Shown here: positions 8,799-18,491 of the stretch, piece after piece
How the letters are laid out: every line of letters starts with the position of its first letter
Numbering within the stretch: position 1 is the stretch's first letter
Source: Desulfobacteraceae bacterium
Lineage (GTDB): Bacteria; Desulfobacterota; Desulfobacteria; Desulfobacterales; Desulfosarcinaceae
Direction of reading: 5' to 3'
DNA: 64,000 nt
NCBI GenBank assembly: GCA_027068085.1
Contig: JAMOUQ010000045.1
Location: 1 to 64,000 of the forward strand
The notes under the pieces: model-generated
The model's input: only the letters and a program-made list of their open reading frames with translations
Told to the model about the DNA's origin: nothing
Databases searched by the model: none
Program-made: the position numbers and the translations under genes

Positions 8799-9641
8799 TC
8801 AGCCGGCCCTGGCCAGTACGAGCACATCCACCTTTTCAGCCCCGCCTCGCAGCAGGCAGCGGCAGCAGGCCTCCGCGGTGGCGCCGGTGGTCATGACATC
8901 GTCTGCCAGCAGAACCCGCCTGCCCCTGACCAGGTCCGGCCGGCAAACTTCAAAGGCCCGGCGAATGTTTTCGCGGCGCCGGGACCGGCTGAGCCCGGCC
9001 TGGGGCCTGGTCGGACGGCGGCGTGAAAGCACCCCTTTCTCGATTGCAAAGGGCAAATTGGCAAGCCCTTGTCCGGCAGCCGCCCTTTTCAGGCCTCGCA
9101 GCAGCAGCCAGGCCTGATTGTAGGTGCGCCGGCGTTCCCTGCGCCGGTGCAAGGGAACCGGCACGGCCAGATCGAATTCGCCCAGATCCCAGTAACACCG
9201 CAGGGTATCGAGCATCAGCCTTCCCAGTGGTCTGGCCAGGTCCGTCCGGCCGTGGTACTTCAGGCCACGGACAAGTTCCCGGACCGGCCCCTGGTAGGTA
9301 AAAACGGCGCGGGCCTTTTCAAAGGGCCGTCCTGCTCCTATACAGTCGCCGCACAGATGCCCGGGTCCGGCTGCAGTGGCAAATGGCAGGCCGCACCGGG
9401 TGCAAAGCGGCGGGACTATGGGTTCTGTCTTTGCCAGGCAGCCGGGGCAGAGGTAACGGCCGAGGCGACCGCCGCCGGCTCCGGACGGGGGCCGGAAAAC
9501 CCGGCGGCAACCGGCACAGCGCTCCGGATAGATCCAGGCTATGATCCGGCTGCAAATTCCCGAAAACCGGGCTTGCGTGCCGGAGCACGAGGATGCGGCA
9601 CTTGTCTGCCCGCCTTTCAAGCTGGCGGCTCTGCTTTTCAT
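8799..9641 (-). CDS. comF: ComF-family phosphoribosyltransferase-like protein
   Basis: A 280-residue protein with an N-terminal zinc module (CAGC, CPGC, CTRCGLPF, CGDC) and a C-terminal type I phosphoribosyltransferase fold with the PRPP loop VLLADDVMTTGATAEA. ComF is needed for natural DNA uptake in several bacteria, but many non-competent species also carry it. No other competence genes adjoin it. The ATG at 9641 lacks a clear ribosome site and gives about 28 residues before the conserved region, so the true start may be a little downstream. Confidence 0.85.
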   Translation of the reverse strand: MKSRAASLKGGQTSAASSCSGTQARFSGICSRIIAWIYPERCAGCRRVFRPPSGAGGGRLGRYLCPGCLAKTEPIVPPLCTRCGLPFATAAGPGHLCGDCIGAGRPFEKARAVFTYQGPVRELVRGLKYHGRTDLARPLGRLMLDTLRCYWDLGEFDLAVPVPLHRRRERRRTYNQAWLLLRGLKRAAAGQGLANLPFAIEKGVLSRRRPTRPQAGLSRSRRRENIRRAFEVCRPDLVRGRRVLLADDVMTTGATAEACCRCLLRGGAEKVDVLVLARAG

Positions 9642-9708
9642 TGTTTTACGGAAAATCGCATATTCCTGCGGTAAAAACCGGAACCATGTCAGACCCGACA
9701 GTGTAAGT

Positions 9709-10941
9709 CTACCCCATCCGGCCGGCTATCTCGGCGGCAAAACGCGAGCAGGAAACCTGCCTGGCCCCATCGATCTGGCGGGCCAGGTCATAGGTCACCA
9801 CCGCATCCCTGACGGTGGCCTGCAGGGCCGCCCGAATAAGCCGCGCGGCCTCGTTCCATCCCATGTAATCGAGCATCATGGCGGCCGACAGGATCAGGGA
9901 ACTGGGGTTGACCTTGTCCCGGCCGGCATACTTGGGGGCCGTGCCGTGGGTGGCCTCGAACACGGCGCAGCGGTCTCCCATGTTGGCTCCCGGCGCCATG
10001 CCCAGTCCGCCCACCTGGGCCGCCAGGGCGTCGGAGATATAGTCGCCGTTGAGGTTGGGAGTGGCGATGACCGAAAATTCGTCGGGCCGCAACAGCACCT
10101 GCTGGAAGAGCATGTCGGCGATCCGGTCCTTGATGACCACCTTGCCGTCCGGCCGCCGGCCGCCGTATTCAGCGTGGAGCTGCTCCTCGGTGACGGTCCG
10201 GTCGCCGAATCTTTCCCGGGCCACCTGGTAGCCCCAGTTGCGGAAGGCGCCCTCGGTGAACTTCATGATGTTACCCTTGTGCATCAGGGTGACGCTGGGA
10301 AGATCGTTCTCCAGGGCGTAGGCAATGGCCCGGGCAACCAGCCGCTCGGTGTTGGCCTTGCTGATGGGCTTGATCCCGATACCGGTGGTCTCCGGAAGGT
10401 GGCGGCCCATCTGTTCGGCCAGGAAGGCGCGCACCTTTTCGGCCTCTGCGGACCCGGCTTCCCATTCTATGCCGGCATAGAGGTCTTCGGTATTTTCCCT
10501 GAAGACCACCATGTCTATCTTTTCCGGGTGGCGCAGGGGGCTGGGGACATGATCGATGTACCTTACCGGCCGCACGCAGGCATACAGATCCAGCTTCTGC
10601 CGGATGGCGACGTTGAGGCTGCGCATGCCCTGGCCCACCGGGGTGGTCAGGGGACCTTTGATGGAAACCACGTGCCTTTCCATCTCCTCCAGGGCCTGCT
10701 GCGGAAGCCACTGCCCGGTCTGCTCAAAGCCCTTTTCGCCCACCGGCAGCTCTTTCCAGACAATTTCCTTCCGGCCGCCGTAAGCCCTGCCGACTGCGGC
10801 CTCCACCACCTGACAGGTGGCAGGCCAGATATCCCGGCCGATTCCATCTCCCTCGATAAAAGGTATCACCGGCCGCTCCGGCACTGCCAGGGTCCCGTCC
10901 GGCGCCAGGGTTATCAGTTCTGCCCTCGTCCCATCGTTCAC
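9709..10941 (-). CDS. icd: isocitrate dehydrogenase (NADP-type, homodimeric)
   Basis: A 410-residue dehydrogenase of the decarboxylating family, converting isocitrate to 2-oxoglutarate. Visible landmarks are [10 protein letters not shown], the substrate-site loop RSLNVAIRQ (the serine corresponds to the phosphorylated serine of the E. coli enzyme), [25 protein letters not shown] and [11 protein letters not shown]. The start is GTG 10941, chosen because AAGGAGG lies six bases upstream and the protein aligns from there. The longer open frame upstream has no family match. It is part of the leftward housekeeping run. Confidence 0.95.
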   Translation of the reverse strand: MNDGTRAELITLAPDGTLAVPERPVIPFIEGDGIGRDIWPATCQVVEAAVGRAYGGRKEIVWKELPVGEKGFEQTGQWLPQQALEEMERHVVSIKGPLTTPVGQGMRSLNVAIRQKLDLYACVRPVRYIDHVPSPLRHPEKIDMVVFRENTEDLYAGIEWEAGSAEAEKVRAFLAEQMGRHLPETTGIGIKPISKANTERLVARAIAYALENDLPSVTLMHKGNIMKFTEGAFRNWGYQVARERFGDRTVTEEQLHAEYGGRRPDGKVVIKDRIADMLFQQVLLRPDEFSVIATPNLNGDYISDALAAQVGGLGMAPGANMGDRCAVFEATHGTAPKYAGRDKVNPSSLILSAAMMLDYMGWNEAARLIRAALQATVRDAVVTYDLARQIDGARQVSCSRFAAEIAGRMG

Positions 10942-11026
10942 AACTTGCCTCCTTCCAGGGATTGGCGGGCCGCTTGGCAAACAGCGGCTGCCAGTGTAAC
11001 TGTATCCGGATTCGATATCAGCGCCA

Positions 11027-11779
11027 TCAACCGTAATGCCTCTGGCGCACCACCTCGAAAAAAGCCACCGTGGCCGCGGAAGCGGCATTCAAAGATCCAA
11101 TGGTTACCTGCTGGGGGATGGCCACCGTGAAATCGCAGTGTTTCTCGACAAGCGGTCTTATCCCCCTGTCCTCGGCCCCGATCACCAGCGCCAGGGGCAC
11201 TTTGAAATCGGCCTCGAAAACCGTAAGCCCGGCCCGGGTATCCAGGCCCGCCACCCAGAAGCCTTCTTTCTTCAGCTGCTCCACGGTGCGGGCCAGGTTG
11301 GTCACCGCCACCAAGGTCATGTGTTCCAGGGCGCCGGCCGAGGCCTTGACCGCTGCCGGGCTGGGAGGGGCGGAGCGGTCCCGGGGCACGACCATGGCGT
11401 CCACCCCCGCACAACAGGCGCTGCGGGCGATTGCTCCCAGGTTGCGGGGATCTTTCAACTGGTCCAGGATGACCCAGAAAGGCAAATCCGTCCTCCCTGC
11501 TGCCAGGGCCTGCCGGAGGCTTGCCAGCGGATATGGATCGGCCACGGCGGCCACCCCGTTGTGCCCGCCGGCCTTGACCCGCTGCTGAAATTTGTCCGCT
11601 GCAAGGATATCGACCGGAACCGCCCGGCGCCCGGCTGCGGCCATCAGCTCCTGCTTGCGGCGGCCCTCGGCCGGCTCGGCCACCAGCAGACGGTGCAGGC
11701 GCCGCCTGCCGGCTGCCAGAGCCTCTTTGACAGGATGAAAACCGTAGATCAGTTCCGTGGCGGCCGTCCTGCTTTTCAT
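11027..11779 (-). CDS. rlmB: 23S rRNA (guanosine-2'-O-)-methyltransferase RlmB
   Basis: A 250-residue SpoU/TrmH-family enzyme. An N-terminal substrate-binding domain begins [11 protein letters not shown]. The knotted SAM domain carries [25 protein letters not shown] and [16 protein letters not shown], the three family motifs. This composition is typical of RlmB (G2251 of 23S rRNA). Its start overlaps the gmk stop by 4 bases, so the two are translationally coupled. Confidence 0.9.
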   Translation of the reverse strand: MKSRTAATELIYGFHPVKEALAAGRRRLHRLLVAEPAEGRRKQELMAAAGRRAVPVDILAADKFQQRVKAGGHNGVAAVADPYPLASLRQALAAGRTDLPFWVILDQLKDPRNLGAIARSACCAGVDAMVVPRDRSAPPSPAAVKASAGALEHMTLVAVTNLARTVEQLKKEGFWVAGLDTRAGLTVFEADFKVPLALVIGAEDRGIRPLVEKHCDFTVAIPQQVTIGSLNAASAATVAFFEVVRQRHYG

Positions 11780-12369
11780 TGCTTGCGGCTTCCGGATTGT
11801 TGGAGGTAACTTCCCACCAGCCCGACCAGCTGCCCGACGGCCTCCTCCAGGTCGTCGTTGACTATAACGTGGCGGTAGAAATCTTTTTGTTCCATTTCCC
11901 GGCGGGCGTTCTCCAGGCGGCGGGCGATTACTTCCGGGCTGTCGGTTCCCCTGCCGGCAAGCCGTTTTTCCAGGGTCTCCATGTCCGGCGGCATGATGAA
12001 GATCGTCACCGCCTCGGGAAAGCGCTCAACCAGCTGGCGGGCCCCCTGGACATCGATATCCAGCAGTACCGGGCGGCCTGCGGCCAGAGCCTTCTCGATG
12101 GGGGCCGCCGGCGTGCCGTAGTAGTTGTCATGGACCCTGGCCCACTCGGCCCAGCGACCTTCCCGGATACCGCGCTCGAACTGCTGCCTGGAGACAAAGT
12201 GATAATCACGGCCGTCTTTTTCGCCCGGGCGCGGAGAGCGGGTGGTGGCCGAAACCGAATACTCCAGCTGGGGAAAGGCCCTGCGCAAGTACCTGCACAA
12301 GGTGGTCTTACCGGCCCCCGAGGGTGCCGAGACTATGAACAGCTTACCCCTTGCAGAAGGCCCGGCCAT
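11776..12369 (-). CDS. gmk: guanylate kinase
   Basis: A 197-residue enzyme phosphorylating GMP to GDP. The P-loop is SAPSGAGKTTL, and the GMP-binding segment is SVSATTRSPRPGEKDGRDYHFVS, shown here only by its key residues S, T, R, P, G and Y. The lid and adenine regions follow at normal spacing. It lies directly after the RemA-like gene with a 2-base gap, the conserved yicC-remA-gmk order seen in many bacteria. Overlap with rlmB supports one operon. Confidence 0.95.
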   Translation of the reverse strand: MAGPSARGKLFIVSAPSGAGKTTLCRYLRRAFPQLEYSVSATTRSPRPGEKDGRDYHFVSRQQFERGIREGRWAEWARVHDNYYGTPAAPIEKALAAGRPVLLDIDVQGARQLVERFPEAVTIFIMPPDMETLEKRLAGRGTDSPEVIARRLENARREMEQKDFYRHVIVNDDLEEAVGQLVGLVGSYLQQSGSRKQ

Positions 12370-12371
12370 CT

Positions 12372-12626
12372 CTATTCCTGTCCTTTCACCTGCTCGAAAC
12401 GCTGGGAAATGGTTTCGGCCTGGATGGCCGAGAGCACAACGTGGTTGCTGTCCATGATGATGATCGATCTGGTTCTCCGGCCGTGGGTTGCGTCCACCAG
12501 GCAGTTTTTCTTGCGCGCCTCGTCCTTGAGCCGCTTCATGGGAGCAGAATTGGGAGCCACGATGGCCACCACCCGGTCGGCCACCACCGTGTTGCCGAAC
12601 CCGATATTGAGCAGCGTCCTTTCCAT
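12372..12626 (-). CDS. RemA-like DUF370 protein
   Basis: An 84-residue protein beginning [12 protein letters not shown], with [19 protein letters not shown] and the conserved [20 protein letters not shown] segment of DUF370. In Bacillus the homologue RemA is a DNA-binding activator of matrix genes; the role in this phylum is not established. ATG 12626 is preferred over upstream in-frame starts because conservation begins there. It lies between yicC and gmk in the usual order. Confidence 0.85.
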   Translation of the reverse strand: MERTLLNIGFGNTVVADRVVAIVAPNSAPMKRLKDEARKKNCLVDATHGRRTRSIIIMDSNHVVLSAIQAETISQRFEQVKGQE

Positions 12627-12734
12627 TTTCCAGCCTTTTCCAAAGCCGGCCTCCCCGGATATCCCTGCCGGTATGCCGGATTTTGCCAAACCGTCATCCA
12701 AGCCACAGATGCGTCCCCCTTTCGGGGTGGCAAT

Positions 12735-13616
12735 TTACTCGATATTCTGAACCTGTTCCCTCAGTTTTTCTATCTCGGCCTTGCCTTCGACCACCAGGTG
12801 AGCCACTTCCGCCTTGCCGAGCTTGGAGCCCATGGTATTGAACTCGCGGTTCAGCTCCTGGAGCAGAAAGTTCAGCTTACGGCCGGCAGGTTCTTTGCCC
12901 CCCATGATCTGACGGAACTGCTGGATGTGGCTGGCGGCCCGCACCAGCTCCTCGGAGATATCGCTGCGGTCCGCCAGGATGGCGGCCTCCTGGGCAATCC
13001 GGTTCTGGTCCAGTTCCACCTGACCGGCGCAAAGGACTTCGATCCGCTCCAGAAGCCGCTGGCGGTACAGCTGGGGCAGGTTGTCGGCCTGGGTGCCGAT
13101 CTTTTCCAGCAAACCGGAAAGCTGCGCCAGATGCGCCTCCAGATCCTTTTCCAGGAAAAGGCCTTCTTTTTGCCGCATCTGCTCCAGCTGTTCCAGGGCC
13201 TGATCCAGGCAGGGGCCGACCGCCGTCCAGAGTACTTCCAGTTCCTGGGGCCGGTCCACCGGCTGAATCACGCCGTTGACCGACGCCAGATGATCCAGCG
13301 AAATCTCTGTCTCCAGCTTCAGGGCTTTCTTGATGGTGTCTGCGGCCCACAGGTAGGAACGGGCCCTGGTCAGATCTACTTCGAAGGCATTGGCCGTCTC
13401 CCGCCGGTCCTGAATCTGGATGCGGACCTCCACCCTGCCCCGGGCAAGCCGCCTGGCCAGCTGCTTGCGCACCGGTTCCTCCAAAACAGCGTACTGGTGG
13501 GCCAGCCTGACGACAGGGTCCAGGTAGCGGCTGTTGTATGAACGGATTTCAACCACGGCGGTTATCTCACCGGCGGTCTTTTCACAGACCGCGTAACCGG
13601 TCATGCTCTTGATCAT
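12735..13616 (-). CDS. yicC: YicC family protein (stress-linked endoribonuclease)
   Basis: A 293-residue protein starting MIKSMTGYA, the family N-terminal signature, with the conserved C-terminal LLQELNREFNTMGSK segment. YicC proteins are reported as endoribonucleases or RNase adaptors. A longer start at 13655 has no family match, so ATG 13616 is chosen. The gene leads the yicC-remA-gmk group. An inverted repeat at 13707-13746 lies between it and the upstream DUF4416 gene. Confidence 0.9.
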   Translation of the reverse strand: MIKSMTGYAVCEKTAGEITAVVEIRSYNSRYLDPVVRLAHQYAVLEEPVRKQLARRLARGRVEVRIQIQDRRETANAFEVDLTRARSYLWAADTIKKALKLETEISLDHLASVNGVIQPVDRPQELEVLWTAVGPCLDQALEQLEQMRQKEGLFLEKDLEAHLAQLSGLLEKIGTQADNLPQLYRQRLLERIEVLCAGQVELDQNRIAQEAAILADRSDISEELVRAASHIQQFRQIMGGKEPAGRKLNFLLQELNREFNTMGSKLGKAEVAHLVVEGKAEIEKLREQVQNIE

Positions 13617-13706
13617 CTGTTTTTTTGCATCCTTTCCGTCACGGGACACGTTCACTTCATGGTTTTTGGAAAACCGCCCGCTTTGCCTGCGGCAAGCCCC
13701 CTGTCC

Positions 13707-13746
13707 AGCGGAGACCTGCCGGTCTCCTGTCCTGACCGTCTCCGCT
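13707..13746. repeat. 9-bp inverted repeat at the end of the DUF4416 gene
   Basis: Arms 13707-13715 and 13738-13746 are exact complements around a 22-base spacer. They overlap the DUF4416 stop codon. There is no U-tract, so it is at most a weak terminator or processing hairpin. Confidence 0.4.
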
Positions 13747-14287
13747 AGGCGGGACCAAGCTTGATGTCGCCGAGCTGCCGCCTGTATCTTGTGCGGACTT
13801 TCTCGAGAAACGCCTTTATCGGCTCACCGGCATAGTCCGGATAGGTCCAGTCCAGAGCCTGGTAACCGCCTTTGCGATAGACAAGGGTCAGATCGGCGAA
13901 AATGCCCTTTCCCAGGTAAATCCGGTGGGTATAGTTCTTACCCGTGGCCAGCACGAACCGCTCGTAGGTCAGAAGCCCCGGATCTATGTTGACCCGCCGC
14001 CGGCCCCGGGCCGAAAATTTATCTTCCAGGCCGTTGGTTTCCAGCTTTATCTGAACCAGGCGGTCCTGATCAACCAGGTCCTTGAAAACCAGCATGCGCC
14101 TGAAAAGCGGCGCACCCATCTCACCGGCATAGTAGCCCGTATAGTCGAAAGGATACCAGGGGCTCGCCATCTCCAGGGGGCCGAATGAATCCACCAGCCG
14201 GGCAGCCGCCTCCTCCAAAAGGAGCTTGTCATGGACTATCAGGCCGATCACCAGCTTGGCCGGAAGGGGTCGGCGGGGAACGCTCAC
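13745..14287 (-). CDS. DUF4416 family protein
   Basis: A 180-residue protein with the family features FDYTGYYAGEMG and GLLTYERFVLATGKNYTHR. The function is unknown. No membrane segment or metal motif is evident. Its start overlaps the Trm112-like stop by 4 bases, so the two are translated together. The family is common in Desulfobacterota and relatives, often near small zinc proteins. Confidence 0.8.
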   Translation of the reverse strand: MSVPRRPLPAKLVIGLIVHDKLLLEEAAARLVDSFGPLEMASPWYPFDYTGYYAGEMGAPLFRRMLVFKDLVDQDRLVQIKLETNGLEDKFSARGRRRVNIDPGLLTYERFVLATGKNYTHRIYLGKGIFADLTLVYRKGGYQALDWTYPDYAGEPIKAFLEKVRTRYRRQLGDIKLGPA

Positions 14288-14475
14288 ACCTGCAGCCTCC
14301 CGGACTTGTCAAGGGGCCGGGCCTGATCGGTCAGCATGATGGGAATGCCGTCCCGGATTTCGTATACCAGGCTACAGGCCCCGCATACGAGGCCATCTTC
14401 TCCGGAGTTCAGTTCAACCGGGCCCCTGCACCGGGGGCACACCAGAATTTCAAGCAGTTTTTGACTGATGGGCAT
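14284..14475 (-). CDS. Trm112-like zinc-ribbon protein
   Basis: A 63-residue protein with LLEILVCPRCRGPVEL and a second CxxC (VCGACSLVYEIRDGIPIML), the Trm112/YcaR pattern. Members act as zinc-bound activators of methyltransferases or have unknown roles. ATG 14475 is used because GAGGAAA lies seven bases upstream. It is the first gene of the leftward housekeeping run; about 285 bases separate it from the liv terminator side. Confidence 0.85.
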   Translation of the reverse strand: MPISQKLLEILVCPRCRGPVELNSGEDGLVCGACSLVYEIRDGIPIMLTDQARPLDKSGRLQV

Positions 14476-14656
14476 AACGTTTTTCCTCAAGCCGGAGTTT
14501 CATCAATCGGAAAGCAACAATTTCGAAAAATACCCGGCTTTGAGCAGCTTTTCAACCCATCTTTTCGCCCAGCCCCCGGCCCGGCCCCCTGTCGCCGGCA
14601 AGCGCAGCCCGGCCGCAGCGCCGGGGCAAAAGCGACGACACGGCTGACCGCCTGAC

Positions 14657-14702
14657 AAAAAAAGCCGGAAAGCCGCGGCCCCGGCGAGGCCCGCTTTCCG
14701 GC
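14657..14702 (-). terminator. intrinsic terminator of the hut-liv unit
   Basis: Nine-bp arms (14664-14672 and 14694-14702) are followed on the minus strand by seven T residues. The hairpin lies about 60 bases after the livK stop, so it should end the long leftward histidine/transport transcript. Confidence 0.85.
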
Positions 14703-14760
14703 CCAACTTGTTGTCTGACAGCCGCCTGCAGCCGAAGGCAGCTTTGCCGGCCCTCCGATC

Positions 14761-15915
14761 CTAGGGCGTAATCAGCTCCAGGTCGGTGACCACACCGAAG
14801 TGGCGGAACCGGCCGTCTTTGACGATCTGAACCTGAACTTCCTTGATTACCTCACCCTCGTCGGTAAATCCCTTGAGGGTGCCGGTCAGCCCGTTGTAGT
14901 CGCGGGTGGCGGCCAGGGCCTTGCGGATCTTGGGGCCCGCCACGCTGCCTGCCTTTTCGATGGCGTTGCAGATCAGCATGAAGGCGTCATAGGCCGAAGC
15001 CCCCACCATGTCGGGCTGGATCTTGAAACGGCTTTCATACTCTTTGAGGAATTGCTTGACTTCGGGCCGCGGGTCGTCACGGTTGAGGTTGGTCACCAGG
15101 ACAAAGCCCTCGGCAGCCTTACCGGCGATCTCGAGAAACTTGGGAGAGTCGGCCCCTTCTTCGCCCAGGATGGTCACTTTCAGCCCCATCTCGCGGGCCT
15201 GGTTGACGATGGGACCGGTCTGGAAATAGTAACCCGAGGCAAAGAGCAGGTCGGGTTTGAGTTCCTTGATCTTGGAAAGATAGGGTTTGAAGTCCTTTTC
15301 CTTGAAAGGATAGGTCTTGGCAAAGACGATTTTGGTCCCCGGGGCTTTTTCAGACACGTATTTCTTGAAACCGGCAGCCAGGGTGCGGCCGAAATCGTTG
15401 TCCGAAGTCAGCAGGGCGATCCGCTTGGCCCCCAGGAGCTTGACGGCCACGTAACCGGCCGACTTGCCTTCCACCATGCCCAGGAAACCGTTGCGGAAAC
15501 AGTAGTTTCCGGCGCGGGTGATATCAGGATGGACCGCATAGGCCGCCACGAATGGAATTTCCTCATCCTGGAAGATGGGAGCCACTGCCCGGCTGGGAGT
15601 ACTGTAAGAGCCCCCCACCACGGCCGCCACCCGGTCCTGCTGGATCAGCTTGCGGGCCAGGGCCACGGCCTCCTTGGCGTCGGCCCGGTCGTCGTAGACC
15701 ACCAGCTGAACTTTTTTGCCCAGCACCCCGCCTTTTTTGTTGATCCGTTCCACGGCAAGCTGAACCGAATTGCGCACCGAAAGTCCGTCGGCCGCGGCAA
15801 AACCGGTCAGGGGGGCCAGCAGGCCGATCTTCACCTTGCCGCCGGCAGCCGCCGGTGCAGAAACCAGGGCCACAACCATCACCGATACCAGCAAGTAAAT
15901 CAGGCTGCGTCGCAT
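14761..15915 (-). CDS. livK: branched-chain-type amino acid ABC transporter, periplasmic binding protein
   Basis: A 384-residue periplasmic-binding protein of type I fold, with a signal peptide of about 24 residues (RRSLIYLLV...APAAAGG). It begins KVKIGLLAPLTGFAA and has the VAAVVGGSYSTPSRAVAPI ligand region typical of LivJ/K. The 214-base gap from livF and an AAGGAGAACC ribosome site may allow extra expression of this abundant component. The ligand is not certain: linkage to the histidine genes points to histidine, urocanate or another amino acid. Confidence 0.9.
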   Translation of the reverse strand: MRRSLIYLLVSVMVVALVSAPAAAGGKVKIGLLAPLTGFAAADGLSVRNSVQLAVERINKKGGVLGKKVQLVVYDDRADAKEAVALARKLIQQDRVAAVVGGSYSTPSRAVAPIFQDEEIPFVAAYAVHPDITRAGNYCFRNGFLGMVEGKSAGYVAVKLLGAKRIALLTSDNDFGRTLAAGFKKYVSEKAPGTKIVFAKTYPFKEKDFKPYLSKIKELKPDLLFASGYYFQTGPIVNQAREMGLKVTILGEEGADSPKFLEIAGKAAEGFVLVTNLNRDDPRPEVKQFLKEYESRFKIQPDMVGASAYDAFMLICNAIEKAGSVAGPKIRKALAATRDYNGLTGTLKGFTDEGEVIKEVQVQIVKDGRFRHFGVVTDLELITP

Positions 15916-16129
15916 AGTGGTTCTCCTTTCTGATTAGAGTTGAATATAACTAATGCTTGCTTTGCAAACAATTTTCGCTCCGGCCCCCGGTCAGGGAAGC
16001 CATGGCCAATGATCGCCGGCTGCGGCCGGGCGTTGTCGAAATTATCAGGGACGACGGCCTCCAAAGGAGTCCCGGGCCGAAGCAGCCTGCAACGCAACGA
16101 AGGCACCGGGCCGTGGGCAAAGCCGCCGC

Positions 16130-16840
16130 TCAATGGCCGAGATATACCTCTCTAATCCTCGGGTCCTGGGCCAGCTTGTCTGCCGGTCCCTGGTGGACCA
16201 GGCTGCCGGTCTCCAGGACGTACGCCCGGCCGGAAATCTCCAGGGAAGCCACGGCGTTTTGCTCAACCAGCAAAATGGTCAGTCCTTCTTCGCGGTTGAG
16301 CCGGTAAAGCAGATCGAAGACCCCGTCCACAAGCTTGGGCATCAGGCCCATGGAAACCTCGTCCACCAGCAACAGGCCCGGTGAGGAGATCAGGGCCCGG
16401 GCAATGGCCAGTTGCTGCTGCTCGCCGCCGGACATGGTGCTGGCCGGCTGGCCCAGCCGTTTTTCGAGAATGGGAAACAGGCCGTAGAGCCATTTCAGCC
16501 GGCTGTCCAGGTCGATCTTTTTACGCAGGCCGTAGGCTCCCACCAGCAGATTTTCATGCACCGTCAGGCGCGGGAAGATACGGGCCCGTTCCGGAACTAT
16601 GCGCATCCCCGACCTTGCCCGGCGGAAGGCCGGCAGCCTGGTTATCTCCTTGCCGGCAAACATTATCCTTCCCTTCTTGACCCCCACCACACCCATGAGG
16701 GCGTTGAGGATGGAGGTCTTGCCGGCCCCGTTGGCCCCGATGATCGAGACCAGCTCGCCCTGCTCCAGGCCGAAGCTGACCCCGGAAACCGCCTCGATGT
16801 CGCCGTAGGCAATGTGCAGGTCTTCAACCTCCAGCAGCAT
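16130..16840 (-). CDS. livF: ABC transporter ATP-binding protein LivF
   Basis: A 236-residue ATPase with P-loop GANGAGKTS, signature TMSGGEQQQLAIARAL and Walker B LLLVDEVSMGL. Its short LivF-type C-terminus lacks the extra helix of LivG. It pairs with LivG as the nucleotide-binding dimer of the importer. It overlaps the end of livG by 17 bases. Confidence 0.93.
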   Translation of the reverse strand: MLLEVEDLHIAYGDIEAVSGVSFGLEQGELVSIIGANGAGKTSILNALMGVVGVKKGRIMFAGKEITRLPAFRRARSGMRIVPERARIFPRLTVHENLLVGAYGLRKKIDLDSRLKWLYGLFPILEKRLGQPASTMSGGEQQQLAIARALISSPGLLLVDEVSMGLMPKLVDGVFDLLYRLNREEGLTILLVEQNAVASLEISGRAYVLETGSLVHQGPADKLAQDPRIREVYLGH

Positions 16841-17597
16841 TGTTCCTCCTTTTGCGGCCCAGGTAGGCCTCGATCACCCTCAGGTCCGACTGGATCTGTT
16901 CCGGCTTTCCCTCGGCAATCTTGCGTCCATGCTCCAGGACCACGATCCGGTCGCACAGTTTCATCGAGACCCTCAGGTTGTGCTCTATCAGCAACACGGT
17001 TATTCCCATCTGCCTGATGGCGCGTATCAAATCTTCCAGTCTGGTGATTTCCGCATGCCGCAACCCGGAAAACGACTCGTCCAGCAGGATCAGCTTGCGG
17101 CCCACCACCAGGGCCCGGGCAATCTCCAGTCTCCGCAGGTTGCCCAGAGGCAGCAGGCCGGCCTTGCGGCCGGCAAGATCGGCCAGGCCGACCTTATCCA
17201 GCACTTCCATGGCAGCCCTAACCTGGTCTTTCGACCGCCAGGGCCCCCAGATTCTTCCGAAACGGCCATAGTTGGCAATTCCCCTGGCCACCAGCACGTT
17301 TTCCAGCACCGTCAGGGAAGCAAAAGGCTTGACGATCTGGAAAGTCCGTCCCAGCCCCAGGGCCGCCAGGCGGTGGGGCGGCAGGCCGTCGGTCCTTTGA
17401 CCGTCGAAAACGATCTTTCCGGCCGTCGGCTTGTAAACACCGGATATCATGTTGAAGCAGACCGTCTTGCCGGCCCCGTTTGGCCCCAGGATACCGAGAA
17501 TCTCGCCGGGAGCCACCTGGAAGGAGACCCCGTTGACGGCCTTCAGTCCTCCGAAATGCTTGTGCAGGTTCTCGACCCTGAGAATCGGCTCGCTCAT
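16824..17597 (-). CDS. livG: ABC transporter ATP-binding protein LivG
   Basis: A 257-residue ATPase with P-loop GPNGAGKTV, a LivG-type FQIVKPFASLTVLENVLVA segment, Walker B LILLDESFSGL and an H-loop (LIEHNLRVSM). The signature region reads LPLGNLRRLEIARAL, the less canonical LivG form. It overlaps livM by 4 bases. Confidence 0.93.
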   Translation of the reverse strand: MSEPILRVENLHKHFGGLKAVNGVSFQVAPGEILGILGPNGAGKTVCFNMISGVYKPTAGKIVFDGQRTDGLPPHRLAALGLGRTFQIVKPFASLTVLENVLVARGIANYGRFGRIWGPWRSKDQVRAAMEVLDKVGLADLAGRKAGLLPLGNLRRLEIARALVVGRKLILLDESFSGLRHAEITRLEDLIRAIRQMGITVLLIEHNLRVSMKLCDRIVVLEHGRKIAEGKPEQIQSDLRVIEAYLGRKRRNNAAGG

Positions 17598-18478
17598 CGG
17601 CCACCTCCCGGCACAACTTTGGCCAGCACCTTTCTGGCAAGGCTCTCGTCACCCAGCAGGCCGGAGGGCTGGAAACGGATCATCAGCAATAAAATGGCCG
17701 TGTAGAACAGGATGCGGTATTCCACCAGGGGCCGGAAGATCTCGGGCAGGGCCCCCAGGATGACCGCTCCCAGCAGCGGCGCCCAGAGCTTGCCCATGCC
17801 TCCCAGCACCAGCATGCTCAACAGGGTGATGGAAACCGGAAAAGAAAAGTCGCTGGCGCTGATAAAGCGCATGTAGTGGGCATACAGGGCTCCGCCCAGG
17901 CCGGCCATGGCGGTTCCGGCCACAAAGGCCAGCAGTTTGAAACGCACCGGCGAAATTCCCACCGAGGCCGCCGCCTCCTCGTCTTCCCGCAGGGCAAAGC
18001 AGGCCAGGCCGGCCCAGCAGCGGGTAAACCACCAGCAGGCCGTCATCACCAGTACCAGGAAGGCCAGGCAGAGCAGGAAAAAGGAAAAACCCTTGAGCCT
18101 GAGGCCGAAGAGGCAGATCCGGGGTATGCCTCCTATGCCCAGGGCTCCGCCGAAAAAAGGAATGTACAGGAACACTGCCTCGACGATGAAGTTGATCCCG
18201 ATGGTGGTGATGGCCAGGAAATCATCCTTCACCCTCAGGCTCGGCAACCCCAGGAGCAATCCCACCACGGAGCTGATGGTCACCACCAGGGGCAGGGCCG
18301 CCCAGAAGGACAGGCCGGCCTTGGTGGCCAGCAGAGCCGCGCTGTAAGCCCCGATGCCGAAAAAGGCGGCATGCCCCAGTGAAATCTGGCCGGCATAGCC
18401 GACGATGACATTGAGGCCGCAGACCACGATGGCGTTGATGACAATGATGGTGGCAATGGTGATCAGGTATCCGCTCAA
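17594..18478 (-). CDS. livM: branched-chain-type ABC transporter permease LivM
   Basis: A 294-residue polytopic permease with the LivM features YAGQISLGHAAFFGIGAY, LRVKDDFLAITTIG and a late GGMGKLWAPLLGA coupling segment. About nine hydrophobic stretches are present. It starts 13 bases after livH. Confidence 0.93.
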   Translation of the reverse strand: MSGYLITIATIIVINAIVVCGLNVIVGYAGQISLGHAAFFGIGAYSAALLATKAGLSFWAALPLVVTISSVVGLLLGLPSLRVKDDFLAITTIGINFIVEAVFLYIPFFGGALGIGGIPRICLFGLRLKGFSFFLLCLAFLVLVMTACWWFTRCWAGLACFALREDEEAAASVGISPVRFKLLAFVAGTAMAGLGGALYAHYMRFISASDFSFPVSITLLSMLVLGGMGKLWAPLLGAVILGALPEIFRPLVEYRILFYTAILLLMIRFQPSGLLGDESLARKVLAKVVPGGGR

Positions 18479-18491
18479 GAGTCGATCCTCC